Positions 24,622 to 33,185 of a stretch of DNA of 44,493 nucleotides are shown here, piece after piece (within the stretch, counting starts at the first letter, position 1; every line of letters begins with the position of its first letter). Below the pieces are notes generated by a model. The model was not told the DNA's origin. It did not search any database and worked only from the letters and a program-made list of their open reading frames with translations. The translations under genes were made by a program, and so were the position numbers. The stretch is from an uncultured bacterium (GTDB lineage Bacteria > Patescibacteriota > Minisyncoccia > Phycocordibacterales > GWA1-40-21), in assembly GCA_903822075.1 (NCBI GenBank), contig CAIJNK010000013.1:1-44493 (forward strand). The letters run 5' to 3'.

Positions 24622-25896
24622 CTAGAACTTACACTCGATCCTCCGGTGCTTATGATACTGGTGGACCCGTTTGTACCTCTCCACTTCGAGCTCGGGCCCC
24701 AGGGCCTTGGCGGGATTGTTGGAGAGTTTCACTGTCGGATTGCCGTCTGCCTCCATCGGTTTAGCGATGAGCGACAAGGCTTTGATTCCCAAGTCGTTAG
24801 TCAGGTCTGAGCCCCAACCGTCCGACACGTGCAGCCTGTTCCGGAAGTGTCTTTCTAGTTCAATCATAACCGGCAAGGTGAGTCCATCACTTGGAATCAT
24901 CAGCTTTGTTCGGGAATCAATCCCATGACGTTTGTAGAAAGCGCACCACAATTCTCCCTCCCAGACAGGATCACCGGAGTCACCGCGGAAGCCCTTCCAT
25001 GCCGCGGCCATTCCTGGGTCAAGGTGTCTGAGAAAGGATTCTGTCCCGTAGGTATCCGGCAGAAAGATGGACATCCCATAACCGTACATTTTCCACCATT
25101 CATCGAGGAACGTCTGTTGGGCCTGCAACAATCCTTCATCATTGCCGTTTTGTCCCATGATTGCCGACAGAACCATTACCGGTTCGTGGGCATTTGTGCC
25201 GGTAGGCATGAGATCAAGTTCCATGGCGAGCTGCGTGTTTGAAGTTCCTTTGAACTGCTCCTTTGGCAATTCTTCTTTCAGAATTTCAATTACATACCGC
25301 TGCCAAGATCGCATAAAGCGACGTCTGGTACCAAAATCCGAAAAAGTTACCTGCGGATTTTTTTTCAGAATCCGGATCTTCTCCATCAGCCGAATGGTAC
25401 CTGTTGCAAACACCGCATCCCGTTCGCCGCGTGACATCTGGAGCAGGATTTCCCGATGCCGGAGTTCGCTCACGATTGCCATTGCGATTGTCTCCCAGTA
25501 GGTGACCGCTTTCCAATCGCAGCAGAACTCCAGAATTATTTTATCCCCAACATACTTCAGATGGTATGCACACAAACGAAGGCATTTGAGGAAGTTCAAA
25601 TAGTCCTCATTAAACATCCGCGCCCCATACTCATCCGTCCCGCGCAAATAGTGAATTTCGCTATTTGTCACAGAAAGCGACATAGCGTGGTCGAGTTGTT
25701 CGATGAGCTTTTCTTTAGGGATTTCCTTCGTCAAGGCGATGCCCGGAGTGCGCAGGATTAACGAAAACTTTACTCGCACATTAGGGTAAAGCCTGTAGAA
25801 AAATTGCCCCATGGGGAACTTATAGAAGTCGACGCCCAGAAGGGAATTGATGATCTCTTCCCAATACCATGCTGGTTTGCTGGTCAGAATATTCAT
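24622..25896 (-). CDS. pncB: Nicotinate phosphoribosyltransferase
   Basis: Preiss-Handler NAD salvage: nicotinate + PRPP (+ATP) to nicotinate mononucleotide. 424 residues, full length. SLLGVDFYKFPMGQFFY at the N-terminus, TFSDFGTRRRF in the middle and GTSNTQLAME followed by PTGTNAHEP, which carries the regulatory His, are characteristic; FRGDSGDP is the phosphate-binding loop. Shine-Dalgarno AAAAGGAG lies before the ATG, and a good promoter and a strong terminator flank it. It is divergent from an operon that includes a nicotinamidase-like gene, which could feed it nicotinate. Confidence 0.95.
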   Translation of the reverse strand: MNILTSKPAWYWEEIINSLLGVDFYKFPMGQFFYRLYPNVRVKFSLILRTPGIALTKEIPKEKLIEQLDHAMSLSVTNSEIHYLRGTDEYGARMFNEDYLNFLKCLRLCAYHLKYVGDKIILEFCCDWKAVTYWETIAMAIVSELRHREILLQMSRGERDAVFATGTIRLMEKIRILKKNPQVTFSDFGTRRRFMRSWQRYVIEILKEELPKEQFKGTSNTQLAMELDLMPTGTNAHEPVMVLSAIMGQNGNDEGLLQAQQTFLDEWWKMYGYGMSIFLPDTYGTESFLRHLDPGMAAAWKGFRGDSGDPVWEGELWCAFYKRHGIDSRTKLMIPSDGLTLPVMIELERHFRNRLHVSDGWGSDLTNDLGIKALSLIAKPMEADGNPTVKLSNNPAKALGPELEVERYKRVHQYHKHRRIECKF

Positions 25897-25961
25897 GACG
25901 AACTCCTTTTCTCTGTTGCTACATTCAAAATCAAAGACCCGTTACTAATCTCTAACTACAG

Positions 25962-25989
25962 TGTATATCATATTTTGAATATTTGTCAA
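25962..25989 (-). promoter_or_regulatory. pncB promoter
   Basis: Minus strand: TTGACA, 16 bases, TATACA. It lies in the 272-base divergent region shared with the PP2C operon; AT-rich sequence between the two promoters (25990-26044) has room for an operator but shows no clear palindrome. Confidence 0.7.
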
Positions 25990-26044
25990 GTTATGATTGA
26001 AAATGGGTTGACAAAGCCTTTTCTCTGAATCTGACTATAACTAC

Positions 26045-26072
26045 TTGACATTATTATCAATATATGTAGTAT
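26045..26072 (+). promoter_or_regulatory. Promoter of the PP2C-kinase-hydrolase-vWA operon
   Basis: TTGACA, 16 bases, TAGTAT. The leader is about 90 bases, A-rich, with AGAAAGGAAAG before the ATG at 26169. Confidence 0.65.
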
Positions 26073-26168
26073 GTGGAAAGAAATACAAAAGTGTGCGGTC
26101 AGAACTTTGACAACACAATAGCAAAAACTTAGAGATAAAATAGAAAAATAGAGAAAGGAAAGTGATCC

Positions 26169-26972
26169 ATGGACGAGCCAAAGAAACCCGATATCGCATT
26201 TACCGTTCGGGGTGGTTCAAGGCAGGGGGTAAGGCATGTTCGACTGAACCAGAATAATCAGGACGCTCTCGTGTTCCAGACTATTTCGGTTCCGCAGTTT
26301 GGCAAAACTTACAGCATTGGCCTTGTTTCCGACGGTTGCAGCGGGCATCCCGGATTCAGTCACTCTGAAGTCGGTGCTCATCTGATGTCCCTTTACGCCT
26401 ACCGGCGCATCCAGGAGCTCATTTGCTCTCGGGTGGCGATTGAAAGCATTCCGCTAGTGCTCTATCCGAGCCTGACGGAATTCCTTCTCGACATCATGAC
26501 GAAGGTCATGCCGTCGCATATCGTTTGGAACTATCCGTTGAAGCTGAAAGATCGCGAAAGTTGGAACGGGCAAACGCGCTTCAGGTACGATTACTTGTCG
26601 GCGACTTTGCTTGGGTTCGTTTCGGACGGGGAAACCATTGTTGTTTTTTCGGCGGGAGACGGGGTGATTCTGGTAAATGATAATCTGACGATAATCGACC
26701 AGAATGACCATCCGGACTATCCGTCCATTTCGGTTAACAAGCCGATAAGCGGCTTCAGTGTCAGCGTCTACAAGACTGCGGACATTAGCCGGTTGGCCAT
26801 TGCAACCGACGGACTCGGAGAGCTGTTGCGGAATCAGGAATTTCGCAGTGAGCTTTTCGAGTTTCAACGAGGAAAAACACTCGGGCTGCAAACGCTGCTC
26901 AGTGTTACGTCAAACAAACAGCCGGAACTCATGGGCGACGACTGTACGGTTGTCGCCCTTGAAAAGGCTTGA
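26169..26972 (+). CDS. PP2C-family Ser/Thr protein phosphatase
   Basis: 267 residues. Metal-dependent phosphatase motifs are in order: NNQDAL with D32, VSDGCSG with D55, SATLLGF, SAGDGVIL with D164, IATDGLGELL with D214 and GDDCTVVAL with D257/D258. All main metal ligands are present, so it should be active on phospho-Ser/Thr proteins. First gene of a four-gene operon; the next start is 17 bases after its stop. The obvious partner is the kinase-like protein next door, and a vWA protein completes a triad like those called TerY-P. Confidence 0.92.
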   Translation: MDEPKKPDIAFTVRGGSRQGVRHVRLNQNNQDALVFQTISVPQFGKTYSIGLVSDGCSGHPGFSHSEVGAHLMSLYAYRRIQELICSRVAIESIPLVLYPSLTEFLLDIMTKVMPSHIVWNYPLKLKDRESWNGQTRFRYDYLSATLLGFVSDGETIVVFSAGDGVILVNDNLTIIDQNDHPDYPSISVNKPISGFSVSVYKTADISRLAIATDGLGELLRNQEFRSELFEFQRGKTLGLQTLLSVTSNKQPELMGDDCTVVALEKA

Positions 26973-26989
26973 AACAGAAAGCGGGGAGT

Positions 26990-28945
26990 ATGTACGTTAT
27001 CAGAAATAATCGGTACGACGAGGATCCCATCAAGAAACTCGGCAGTGGTTCCGAGGGGGCGGTCTATCCGTTTCCGGATAATCCCGGACAATGCGTGAAG
27101 CTGTTTCACTCGCCAGAGCCTGGCAATAAAGATGCCTTGGATTTGGGCAGGTATCGGGCCAAGAAAATAAAGGCCATCTGCGGTTTCGGACTTAATCTTC
27201 CGGGACAATTCGTCTTGCCGCTTGAGGCGGCTTATGACGAGCGCGGAGCGGTCGCGGGTTTTCTTATGAGTCGGGTTCCACCCGGCTACGTGAAGATCCT
27301 GGAACTTCTAAAGCCGTGGCGGACAACAAACGCCATTAGCTTGAAGGAGATAACGCTTTTCTTTGCCCAGATGTTCGGGGTTGACCTGAAGGAACTGGCG
27401 AAGAGAAACCTGGCTATCGGCGATATCAATGGCGGTTGCGTCATGATTAACCGGAGTCTGGAAAGACGATGGGTGGATACTGACAGTTGGAACTATCCAG
27501 GGTTTCCTTGCATAGCCACGACTGAATTGTACGCTCACCCGGACCTGTATCCAAATCTGGAGAAAGGTAAAGCGTTTGTTGAGCCCAAGCCGTGTCATGA
27601 TCGGTTTGCACTGGCAGTGATGTTTGTGCAAATTGCCTTGCATGGCGCCCATCCGTTTCGGATGGGGACTCATCCAAAGTTTACGAGCTTGCGCGAGCGC
27701 GCCAGGAACAAAGTCACCGTCTTCGATAAGGAGGTCACGTACCCAAGGGTGCTGCCGTCCCCGGAGATTCTGAGTGACGATCTCCTGGAAACTCTGCTCA
27801 GTGTTCTGAAACGGAAGGATGAGGGGCTGACCTTGGAAGTCGCCTTGGCAACCTTTGCCGAGCGGCTAACAACCTGCAAACAGTGCGGTATTGATTTCGA
27901 TTCGGGGCGAAAACATTGTCCGAAGTGTCACGAGAAGACGATGGTGGATATGACTAAGTTGCGGAAACTGCTCATCGAGATTTTGTTCAAAGCGCCGGGA
28001 ACGGTGCTTCATGTCCAAATGATCGAGAAGCAATTACGCCTCCTGTGTCAGGTTCACGACGCGTTAACTCTGGTCACTATCGACGATCGGGGTGGAGTTT
28101 CCACTCTCCTGACTGGCTTGCAAGTCACGAAGGGCGCAGAGTATCGGTTCTTTGGTTCGTGTCTGGTGATTGTGCGAGATCCATACCAACCAGCGCCGGT
28201 AACGATTGAAGTTTATCACATCGGTAGTTCGGACTTGTCTCGTCTTGGCGATGTGACGACTGGTGGCTTGGAGAATGATCAAGCGTTGGTTGATACCTCG
28301 GAGAGGTACTTGTATCGCACGGCGGGTAATACCCTGATGTGTGGTAACTTGTTTGGAAAGGATATTCTTCTGGAAGAACAAGTGGCTCAAGTGCATCAAA
28401 CGCAAACCTGGTTCACAGTTGATCATGCGACTGGAGCTGACCGCGAAGCGGTGTTCGGTTACGACCGAGCCCTCCGTGACATTCAATGGTTTGTGATTCG
28501 AGGTACGAAGGATGGAAACCAGTTTTCCTATCATGAAGTGAAGTTGGCGGCGATTCGGGCCGGAGAAAAGATGCTCGATTTTGCTGTCTATTTCAGCCGG
28601 GAGACGGTTCTCTTGGTGCGAAAGACCAGTTATCGCGGTCTCGAATATATTCGTTATTCCATTATCCGTCTCGACGGTAAGGTGGAGAGCGAAGTGCTGC
28701 TTGGTGAGTCTGATGAAGGGTTTGACTGTTGGTATAATCTGTCCGGGAAGCTTTTCCAGGGAGATAGTATCCTGCATGTTACCCTCAAGGGAATCGTCAA
28801 GCAGGTTTTGGCTGGCGGTAAGTACGTGGCGTTGGAAGAAACTGAAGACGTGGTGACAATCACGGATCAGCTCTTCCGTTGTGGCACCAGGGTTGGTGTT
28901 GCGCGCAAGGAAGGTGTTCTGACGATCAGTCGGAAGGCGGTATGA
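26990..28945 (+). CDS. Protein-kinase-like protein with zinc ribbon and beta-propeller-like C-terminus
   Basis: 651 residues from ATG 26990 (GCGGGGAG upstream); an in-frame TTG at 26969 is less likely. Kinase fold, residues ~10-280: glycine loop GSGSEGAV from G18, ATP-binding K37 in CVKLF, catalytic loop AIGDINGGCVMIN with D145, and DTD (D163) in place of DFG. The Mg-binding Asn expected five residues after D145 is C150, so activity may be altered. Residues ~296-317 form a CxxC...CxxC zinc ribbon. The rest (~340-651) is beta-rich and propeller-like, a likely sensor. Central member of the PP2C/kinase/vWA set. Confidence 0.88.
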   Translation: MYVIRNNRYDEDPIKKLGSGSEGAVYPFPDNPGQCVKLFHSPEPGNKDALDLGRYRAKKIKAICGFGLNLPGQFVLPLEAAYDERGAVAGFLMSRVPPGYVKILELLKPWRTTNAISLKEITLFFAQMFGVDLKELAKRNLAIGDINGGCVMINRSLERRWVDTDSWNYPGFPCIATTELYAHPDLYPNLEKGKAFVEPKPCHDRFALAVMFVQIALHGAHPFRMGTHPKFTSLRERARNKVTVFDKEVTYPRVLPSPEILSDDLLETLLSVLKRKDEGLTLEVALATFAERLTTCKQCGIDFDSGRKHCPKCHEKTMVDMTKLRKLLIEILFKAPGTVLHVQMIEKQLRLLCQVHDALTLVTIDDRGGVSTLLTGLQVTKGAEYRFFGSCLVIVRDPYQPAPVTIEVYHIGSSDLSRLGDVTTGGLENDQALVDTSERYLYRTAGNTLMCGNLFGKDILLEEQVAQVHQTQTWFTVDHATGADREAVFGYDRALRDIQWFVIRGTKDGNQFSYHEVKLAAIRAGEKMLDFAVYFSRETVLLVRKTSYRGLEYIRYSIIRLDGKVESEVLLGESDEGFDCWYNLSGKLFQGDSILHVTLKGIVKQVLAGGKYVALEETEDVVTITDQLFRCGTRVGVARKEGVLTISRKAV

Positions 28946-29028
28946 AGAAGAAAGCAAAGAAGAAGGGGCCAGGTAAGGCCAAGGTTGGTTCGCGAAACAA
29001 AACAAGAACAAAGAGAGGAACAAGAACG

Positions 29029-30057
29029 ATGAAGAAGACAGTCATGGCATTGCAGTATACCCCGGCGTTTTTCCAAGCGGAGAAGGCCGGACAGTGGTAC
29101 AAACCGGATATCGCGAGCGCGTTGCGCGAGGGTCTGGAATTCGGTCTGAACCGTCGTCTCAAGTCGGCCGCCCATCTCATGAAAGAAGGGATCGCCCATC
29201 TCATGATGATGACCGACCTGCAGAGCGATTTCCGCGATGAGGGAAGGCTCGCAGTCAAGGGGACGGACGAAGTGGTGTTGCGGACCTGTGTGCGCCTGAT
29301 CAACGGAACGGTGGAGGATTTCTACACCGGTCTCATGTTCTCGCTCGACGGGCACCCGCCGTATCACACGTCGTTCGACTACTACTGGCGGGACAAGGAT
29401 GGTCACGCTCTCAATCTGTCGAAGCTCGGCGGCGCCGCCATCCTGAACCTGGTGGACGAAAAGAAGTGCGTGTTTGAAGCGCTGGCGTTTGGTCCGCAAG
29501 GTCCGTATTCCATCGGCTTCTACCAGGCACGGTTCGACATCAAGGACTCGGTGGAGTATTGGAAGTATCTGCAGAAAACGGGGCAGGGACCCATTTGGGT
29601 CTTCAACTCCCACTGCGTGATTGCCACGGATGGGGTGAATTTGCATCCGCTTTTGGCGGAGACAATCGCCTTCATTTGCGGCGCCCGCAGTTTGCAGCCG
29701 ACCATCATTTCGAAGGGTCATCTGGCAAATACCGACTGGTTTGGTCCGCTCGAGCCTTGCCGGCCCGATACGAAGCATGCCCAGGGCGGTTTCCAGAAGG
29801 GGATCATCGATACGATGAAGCTCTTCGAGACGGTGGAGTTTGTGGGGGTCGCGGAAGACTTCTGCGATTACAACATGAAACGCCAGACGATAAAGGATTT
29901 GACCGGGACGCCGTATCTTGGCAAACTCCGGTTTATCACGGACGGTACGGCGCCGATCATTCCGAATGCGAAACACGTTGTGGAGCAGAATGATCAGGCG
30001 CGAGTGGCTGGGGTCAAGTTCATTGACCACGATACGCCGTTTGCGGCCTCGGTCTGA
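29029..30057 (+). CDS. Nicotinamidase-like (isochorismatase-family) hydrolase
   Basis: 342 residues from ATG 29029 (GAGAGGAA upstream); an alternative start at 28942 overlaps the kinase stop (ATGA) and adds 29 Lys/Arg-rich residues. Counting from 29029, the triad is D63 (MTDLQSDF), K229 (IISKGH) and C279 (GVAEDFC). The metal motif D107, H109, H113 (DGHPPYHTSF) matches nicotinamidase DWHPxxH. HCVIATDGVNLHPLL is also a family signature. It is ~130 residues longer than PncA because of inserts. Predicted reaction: nicotinamide to nicotinate, feeding the divergent pncB. Another amide or isochorismate-like substrate is possible. Confidence 0.82.
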   Translation: MKKTVMALQYTPAFFQAEKAGQWYKPDIASALREGLEFGLNRRLKSAAHLMKEGIAHLMMMTDLQSDFRDEGRLAVKGTDEVVLRTCVRLINGTVEDFYTGLMFSLDGHPPYHTSFDYYWRDKDGHALNLSKLGGAAILNLVDEKKCVFEALAFGPQGPYSIGFYQARFDIKDSVEYWKYLQKTGQGPIWVFNSHCVIATDGVNLHPLLAETIAFICGARSLQPTIISKGHLANTDWFGPLEPCRPDTKHAQGGFQKGIIDTMKLFETVEFVGVAEDFCDYNMKRQTIKDLTGTPYLGKLRFITDGTAPIIPNAKHVVEQNDQARVAGVKFIDHDTPFAASV

Positions 30058-30098
30058 CGGTCAAGAAACGAAAACAAAAAGAAAAAAGGAAAAAACCT

Positions 30099-30968
30099 GT
30101 GAATAAATCAGGAGTCAGTGCAGCAGTACTCTCGTTCTTCAAGGATCCGGATGCCTCGAGCGTTCTTTCGCTCGCGGGTAATCAGGTCATCGCGCCGACG
30201 GTGCGGGGACAGGATTTGACGGACGAAGAGCTAAGTATGGGCGGCGGTGTGCGTTTGGTGATGCACATCTTTGACCGGTCACCTTCGATGAAACCAGCCA
30301 TGAAGCTCATGCTCGATGGCTTTGGTGGTGATTACGTTGCCGCCATCAAGGAAGCGCGCGGGGATGATATCTCCGCGTTGCGGCTCGCCGGGTTGTCGTT
30401 CTCGAGCGATATTACGCCGATCTGGCAAAAGGGAGGAAAGCTGTTCCATACTTTGGAACAACTGCCGCCTTTGACCAAAGCGGAGTACAATCCCGAGAAC
30501 GGTATGGGGACAGCTCTGCATCAGGCCATCATCGAGGGTTATGCCTTGGCCTTGCCGTACGCGGCCGAAATCCATAAGGATACGGGTATCCAACCGGAGA
30601 TCGACGTTATCGTCCTGACGGACGGAATGAACAACGAAAACCCGCTTCGTCCCGATCCGGTGAGTACTCTCATCAAGGGCAGTAAGAAGGATTTGGTCCG
30701 CTGGATCTTCTTCTTCTTCGAGACGGAACCGGGAGCGTGCAAGTCCAGTGATCCGGATGTGAATCCGGAGATGATCGCCAAGCGGCTCGGTTTCGACAGC
30801 GAGAATACCATGCTGTTTGGCAAGAAGCCTGGTGAGACCGATGAAGAACACCGGAAGCGTTTCCGGCGGATGCTCCGGGTTATGAGCCGTGTCAGTGCCA
30901 GCAAAGGCACCAGTGCGGTTCAGGCGGCGGCGGCTGTGAATGCTACTCCCGCGGAGAGTCTGCTCTAA
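30099..30968 (+). CDS. von Willebrand factor A domain protein (TerY-like)
   Basis: 289 residues starting at GTG, with AAAAAAGGAAAAAACC upstream. The vWA fold carries a complete metal-ion-dependent adhesion site: DRSPSM (D59, S61, S63), T138 in GMGTAL and D175 in VLTDGMNN. No signal peptide or membrane segment, so it is cytosolic, like TerY proteins that act with a PP2C phosphatase and a kinase. Last gene of the operon, 41 bases after the hydrolase, followed by a strong terminator. It probably binds a partner in a metal-dependent way that phosphorylation could control. Confidence 0.9.
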   Translation: MNKSGVSAAVLSFFKDPDASSVLSLAGNQVIAPTVRGQDLTDEELSMGGGVRLVMHIFDRSPSMKPAMKLMLDGFGGDYVAAIKEARGDDISALRLAGLSFSSDITPIWQKGGKLFHTLEQLPPLTKAEYNPENGMGTALHQAIIEGYALALPYAAEIHKDTGIQPEIDVIVLTDGMNNENPLRPDPVSTLIKGSKKDLVRWIFFFFETEPGACKSSDPDVNPEMIAKRLGFDSENTMLFGKKPGETDEEHRKRFRRMLRVMSRVSASKGTSAVQAAAAVNATPAESLL

Positions 30969-31010
30969 GTTCTGCTATTGGGTTCAGGTTTGTTCTTTAA
31001 CGCAGAGCCA

Positions 31011-31042
31011 GAAGGGGATCCACAAGATCCCCTTCTTTTTTT
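31011..31042 (+). terminator. Terminator of the PP2C-vWA operon
   Basis: Ten-pair stem GAAGGGGATC/GATCCCCTTC with loop CACAA, followed by TTTTTTT. Confidence 0.95.
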
Positions 31043-31046
31043 GTAT

Positions 31047-31082
31047 AAAAAACCGCCAGAAGTCATTAGGGACTTCTGGCGG
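31047..31082 (-). terminator. Terminator of the lipoprotein gene
   Basis: Minus-strand stem CCGCCAGAAGTC with its complement, followed by TTTTTTATA. It sits back-to-back with the operon terminator. Confidence 0.9.
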
Positions 31083-31104
31083 GGGACAAAGTTCTCGTTC
31101 AATT

Positions 31105-31524
31105 TTAGCTGGCCGGTCTTACCTTGTATTCCGCTTTTTCCATCTCGGTGGCGGTCCGGCTCTCGACGACTGTATCTATTCCGTCTCCAGGTCGGACATT
31201 GTAGACAGCGCCGATAGAAACCGAATCATATCCCTCACATGAGACATTGACCTCCCGTTCCCGTGTCTGCCCGTTTATTTCACCGACGATAGTTACGGCC
31301 CAATGTTCCGGAATATGGTAGAAAGTCGGACGTGTCGTGTAAAATGTCACGTGTGTCCCTTTCCCAACCCTTATCCGATGGGGAATCGAAACATTCTGGA
31401 CATACTTTTCCTCCATGTAGTGTCTTTTGGCTACCACCTTACCCGAGTTCAGAGGTGGTTCATTTGCACAGCCACCAAACAGAAAACAGGTCGAAACTAA
31501 ATATAAACTGATCAGCTTTTTCAC
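31105..31524 (-). CDS. Predicted lipoprotein
   Basis: 139 residues beginning at GTG. A short signal peptide (MKKLISLYLVSTCFLFGGC) has the lipobox LFGGC with the lipidated Cys at 19. The mature part is a small beta-rich domain (GTHVTFYTT, HWAVTIVGEINGQ, YNVRPGDGI), perhaps a beta-sandwich. The AAGGA directly before the GTG is closer than usual. Promoter at 31583-31611. It faces the PP2C operon; no functional link can be shown. Confidence 0.8.
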   Translation of the reverse strand: MKKLISLYLVSTCFLFGGCANEPPLNSGKVVAKRHYMEEKYVQNVSIPHRIRVGKGTHVTFYTTRPTFYHIPEHWAVTIVGEINGQTREREVNVSCEGYDSVSIGAVYNVRPGDGIDTVVESRTATEMEKAEYKVRPAS

Positions 31525-31582
31525 TCCTTACCTCTTTCTCTTTCGAGCTTGTTTTGTCATTCTTAAATAGCTGCTACTTGGA

Positions 31583-31611
31583 ATGGTAGCACATTTTAAT
31601 ATAAAAGTCAA
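31583..31611 (-). promoter_or_regulatory. Promoter of the lipoprotein gene
   Basis: Minus strand: TTGACT, 17 bases, TACCAT preceded by GTGC. The pncB-type full promoter style, with a ~55-base leader. Confidence 0.6.
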
Positions 31612-31629
31612 CCCTACAAAAGGTAAAAG

Positions 31630-32232
31630 CTAACGGTCAGCCTCCTCATCTGCCTTTTTTTCATCTTCCACCACCTGGACGCCAATTTCTCGTTCTAATT
31701 TTTCACGAATTTCTTCCGCTCGGTCTTTGTCTATTGGTGCCAGAACAATCTCTGTTTGCTCGTGCTCACCGGCTTCTTCGTGCCCAGCGGTAATAAAAAT
31801 AATTTTACTTAGACCAAGCACAAGATAAATTAATGGTCGCTCAATATTCACGTCTTGAATTTGCCGGTAGGGTACGGAGTCTTCTTTACGATTCAGGATA
31901 CCTTGTCTCATGACCAAGCTGAATTCTTCCAGGGTGAAGGAATAGGTCTTGTATTCCAGGATGGCAATAATAAAACCAAGGATAAAAAAGAGAATGGCTA
32001 GAAAAAGAAGAGCGGCGAGACCGATCGCGAAGATGGTGACAACGAGGCTAATGGTCGTATCGGAATTTAGTTGGGCGGAAACCGAGGTACTCAGGCCGTT
32101 AATTATTGCGTCTCTGGCTGGAATAGCGACTATTATTAGTAGTATAAAAATAAAAACCGGGAATAGACGACGCAATAGAAAAATAATAAATGCTTTTCCG
32201 CCCAGATGTTGTTCTTCGTTAAGTGCGATCAT
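31630..32232 (-). CDS. Bacterial PH-domain membrane protein
   Basis: 200 residues: an N-terminal cytosolic start, two long hydrophobic segments (residues ~14-45 and ~64-95), then a bPH2/YdbT-like domain with YSFTLEEFSLVMRQGILNRKEDSVPYRQIQDVNIERPLIYLVLGLSKI in family order, ending in an acidic tail. Role unknown; related proteins sit in the envelope. A minus-strand TATACT (32240-32245) ends 7 bases before the ATG. Possibly in one unit with nothing else; TrmB lies upstream on the same strand after 45 bases. Confidence 0.88.
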   Translation of the reverse strand: MIALNEEQHLGGKAFIIFLLRRLFPVFIFILLIIVAIPARDAIINGLSTSVSAQLNSDTTISLVVTIFAIGLAALLFLAILFFILGFIIAILEYKTYSFTLEEFSLVMRQGILNRKEDSVPYRQIQDVNIERPLIYLVLGLSKIIFITAGHEEAGEHEQTEIVLAPIDKDRAEEIREKLEREIGVQVVEDEKKADEEADR

Positions 32233-32277
32233 GTCCTAAAGTATAGGCTGATTTTGACAAAATATCAATGAAGGTCT

Positions 32278-33006
32278 CTATAACTTTCGGAAAAATAGTT
32301 GGAAAAGTTTTCTTTGAAATTCCGCAAAGCGGGGCGCTTCAATCAGGATGGCCGTTTCGGTATCAAAATCAATGAATACCACTTTGTCGGCGCTTATGAG
32401 CTGTGTAATATTATAGTCAAAGGAATCATAGGATTTTGGGATACTTTTTGAAGCCCGATTCAGCCTTTTGGCCCGGCTAATATCGGTGATTTCGTTCGTT
32501 ATGACGTATTTATCTATGTCACCATTTCGACCGGCTCTCTGGTAGTAAATTTCTGGGTAATATTCCTTGGCGACGGTGTAGTCACGCGGGGATTCATAGC
32601 GGTAAATCACTTCTTCTTTTTTCGCTGTGCTGACAATATATTCATAGACCGACTTGATACCAGCTTTGCCTTGGTAGACGGTAAATTTTGGCGCTTTGGT
32701 CCGGTTTAAAAACAAGTTCATGTAACTGGGCAGAGCGGCCTCTAGGTTTACCGCTCGCTCCTTGGCCAAGACGGACAATAAATGCGGTGACTCGGCCGTG
32801 TACAACGTACGCCTACCCCTTTTAATAGGAGAGATCAGATTAGCTTGTAGTAATTCCGGTAGGTGTCTATAAACAGCCGGTCGGTATAAACCGGTAATTT
32901 TAGAAATCTCTGATAAAGTTTTTCCGCCTTTTTCCAATAATGCCAGGTATATTTTTTCAGCACTCGGAGAAAAACCTAAGGTATTAAAAATACTTTCTTT
33001 TTTCAT
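32278..33006 (-). CDS. TrmB-family transcriptional regulator
   Basis: 242 residues. N-terminal winged helix-turn-helix: LGFSPSAEKIYLALLEKGGK, then LSEISKITGLYRPAVYRHLPELL and a wing with IKRGRRTLYTAESP. The rest is the TrmB-type effector domain, with FTVYQGKAGIKSVYEYI and a C-terminal DKVVFIDFDTETAILIEAPRF. In archaea and bacteria such proteins sense sugars or other metabolites. A TATACT box (33018-33023) ends 11 bases before the ATG. Divergent from the histidine phosphatase; its targets could be itself and neighbours. Confidence 0.88.
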   Translation of the reverse strand: MKKESIFNTLGFSPSAEKIYLALLEKGGKTLSEISKITGLYRPAVYRHLPELLQANLISPIKRGRRTLYTAESPHLLSVLAKERAVNLEAALPSYMNLFLNRTKAPKFTVYQGKAGIKSVYEYIVSTAKKEEVIYRYESPRDYTVAKEYYPEIYYQRAGRNGDIDKYVITNEITDISRAKRLNRASKSIPKSYDSFDYNITQLISADKVVFIDFDTETAILIEAPRFAEFQRKLFQLFFRKL

Positions 33007-33122
33007 AATGTGAACTAAGTATAGTACACTTATATAAACAAATCAAGCCTTTGGTTAAGGATAATACGGCTAAATCAGAAAATATGTTACATAAATAATA
33101 CGTTTCAAAGCGGAATGTTTGT

Positions 33123-33173
33123 CTTTCTACTATTATCAATCCAGATAAGAGTTCGTTGAAAAATAGTAGAAAG
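33123..33173 (+). promoter_or_regulatory. Leader hairpin covering the ribosome site of the histidine phosphatase gene
   Basis: Perfect 12-base inverted repeat CTTTCTACTATT/AATAGTAGAAAG separated by 27 bases. The right arm includes the start of the Shine-Dalgarno AAAGGAAG, whose ATG is at 33186, so pairing would hide the ribosome site. Confidence 0.6.
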
Positions 33174-33185
33174 GAAGATAAAAAT

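Noticed and set aside
28064-30030. Long minus-strand frames opposite the kinase and hydrolase genes
   Set aside because: They mirror GC-rich coding sequence, contain no recognisable domains and lack ribosome sites; the plus-strand frames carry clear motifs.
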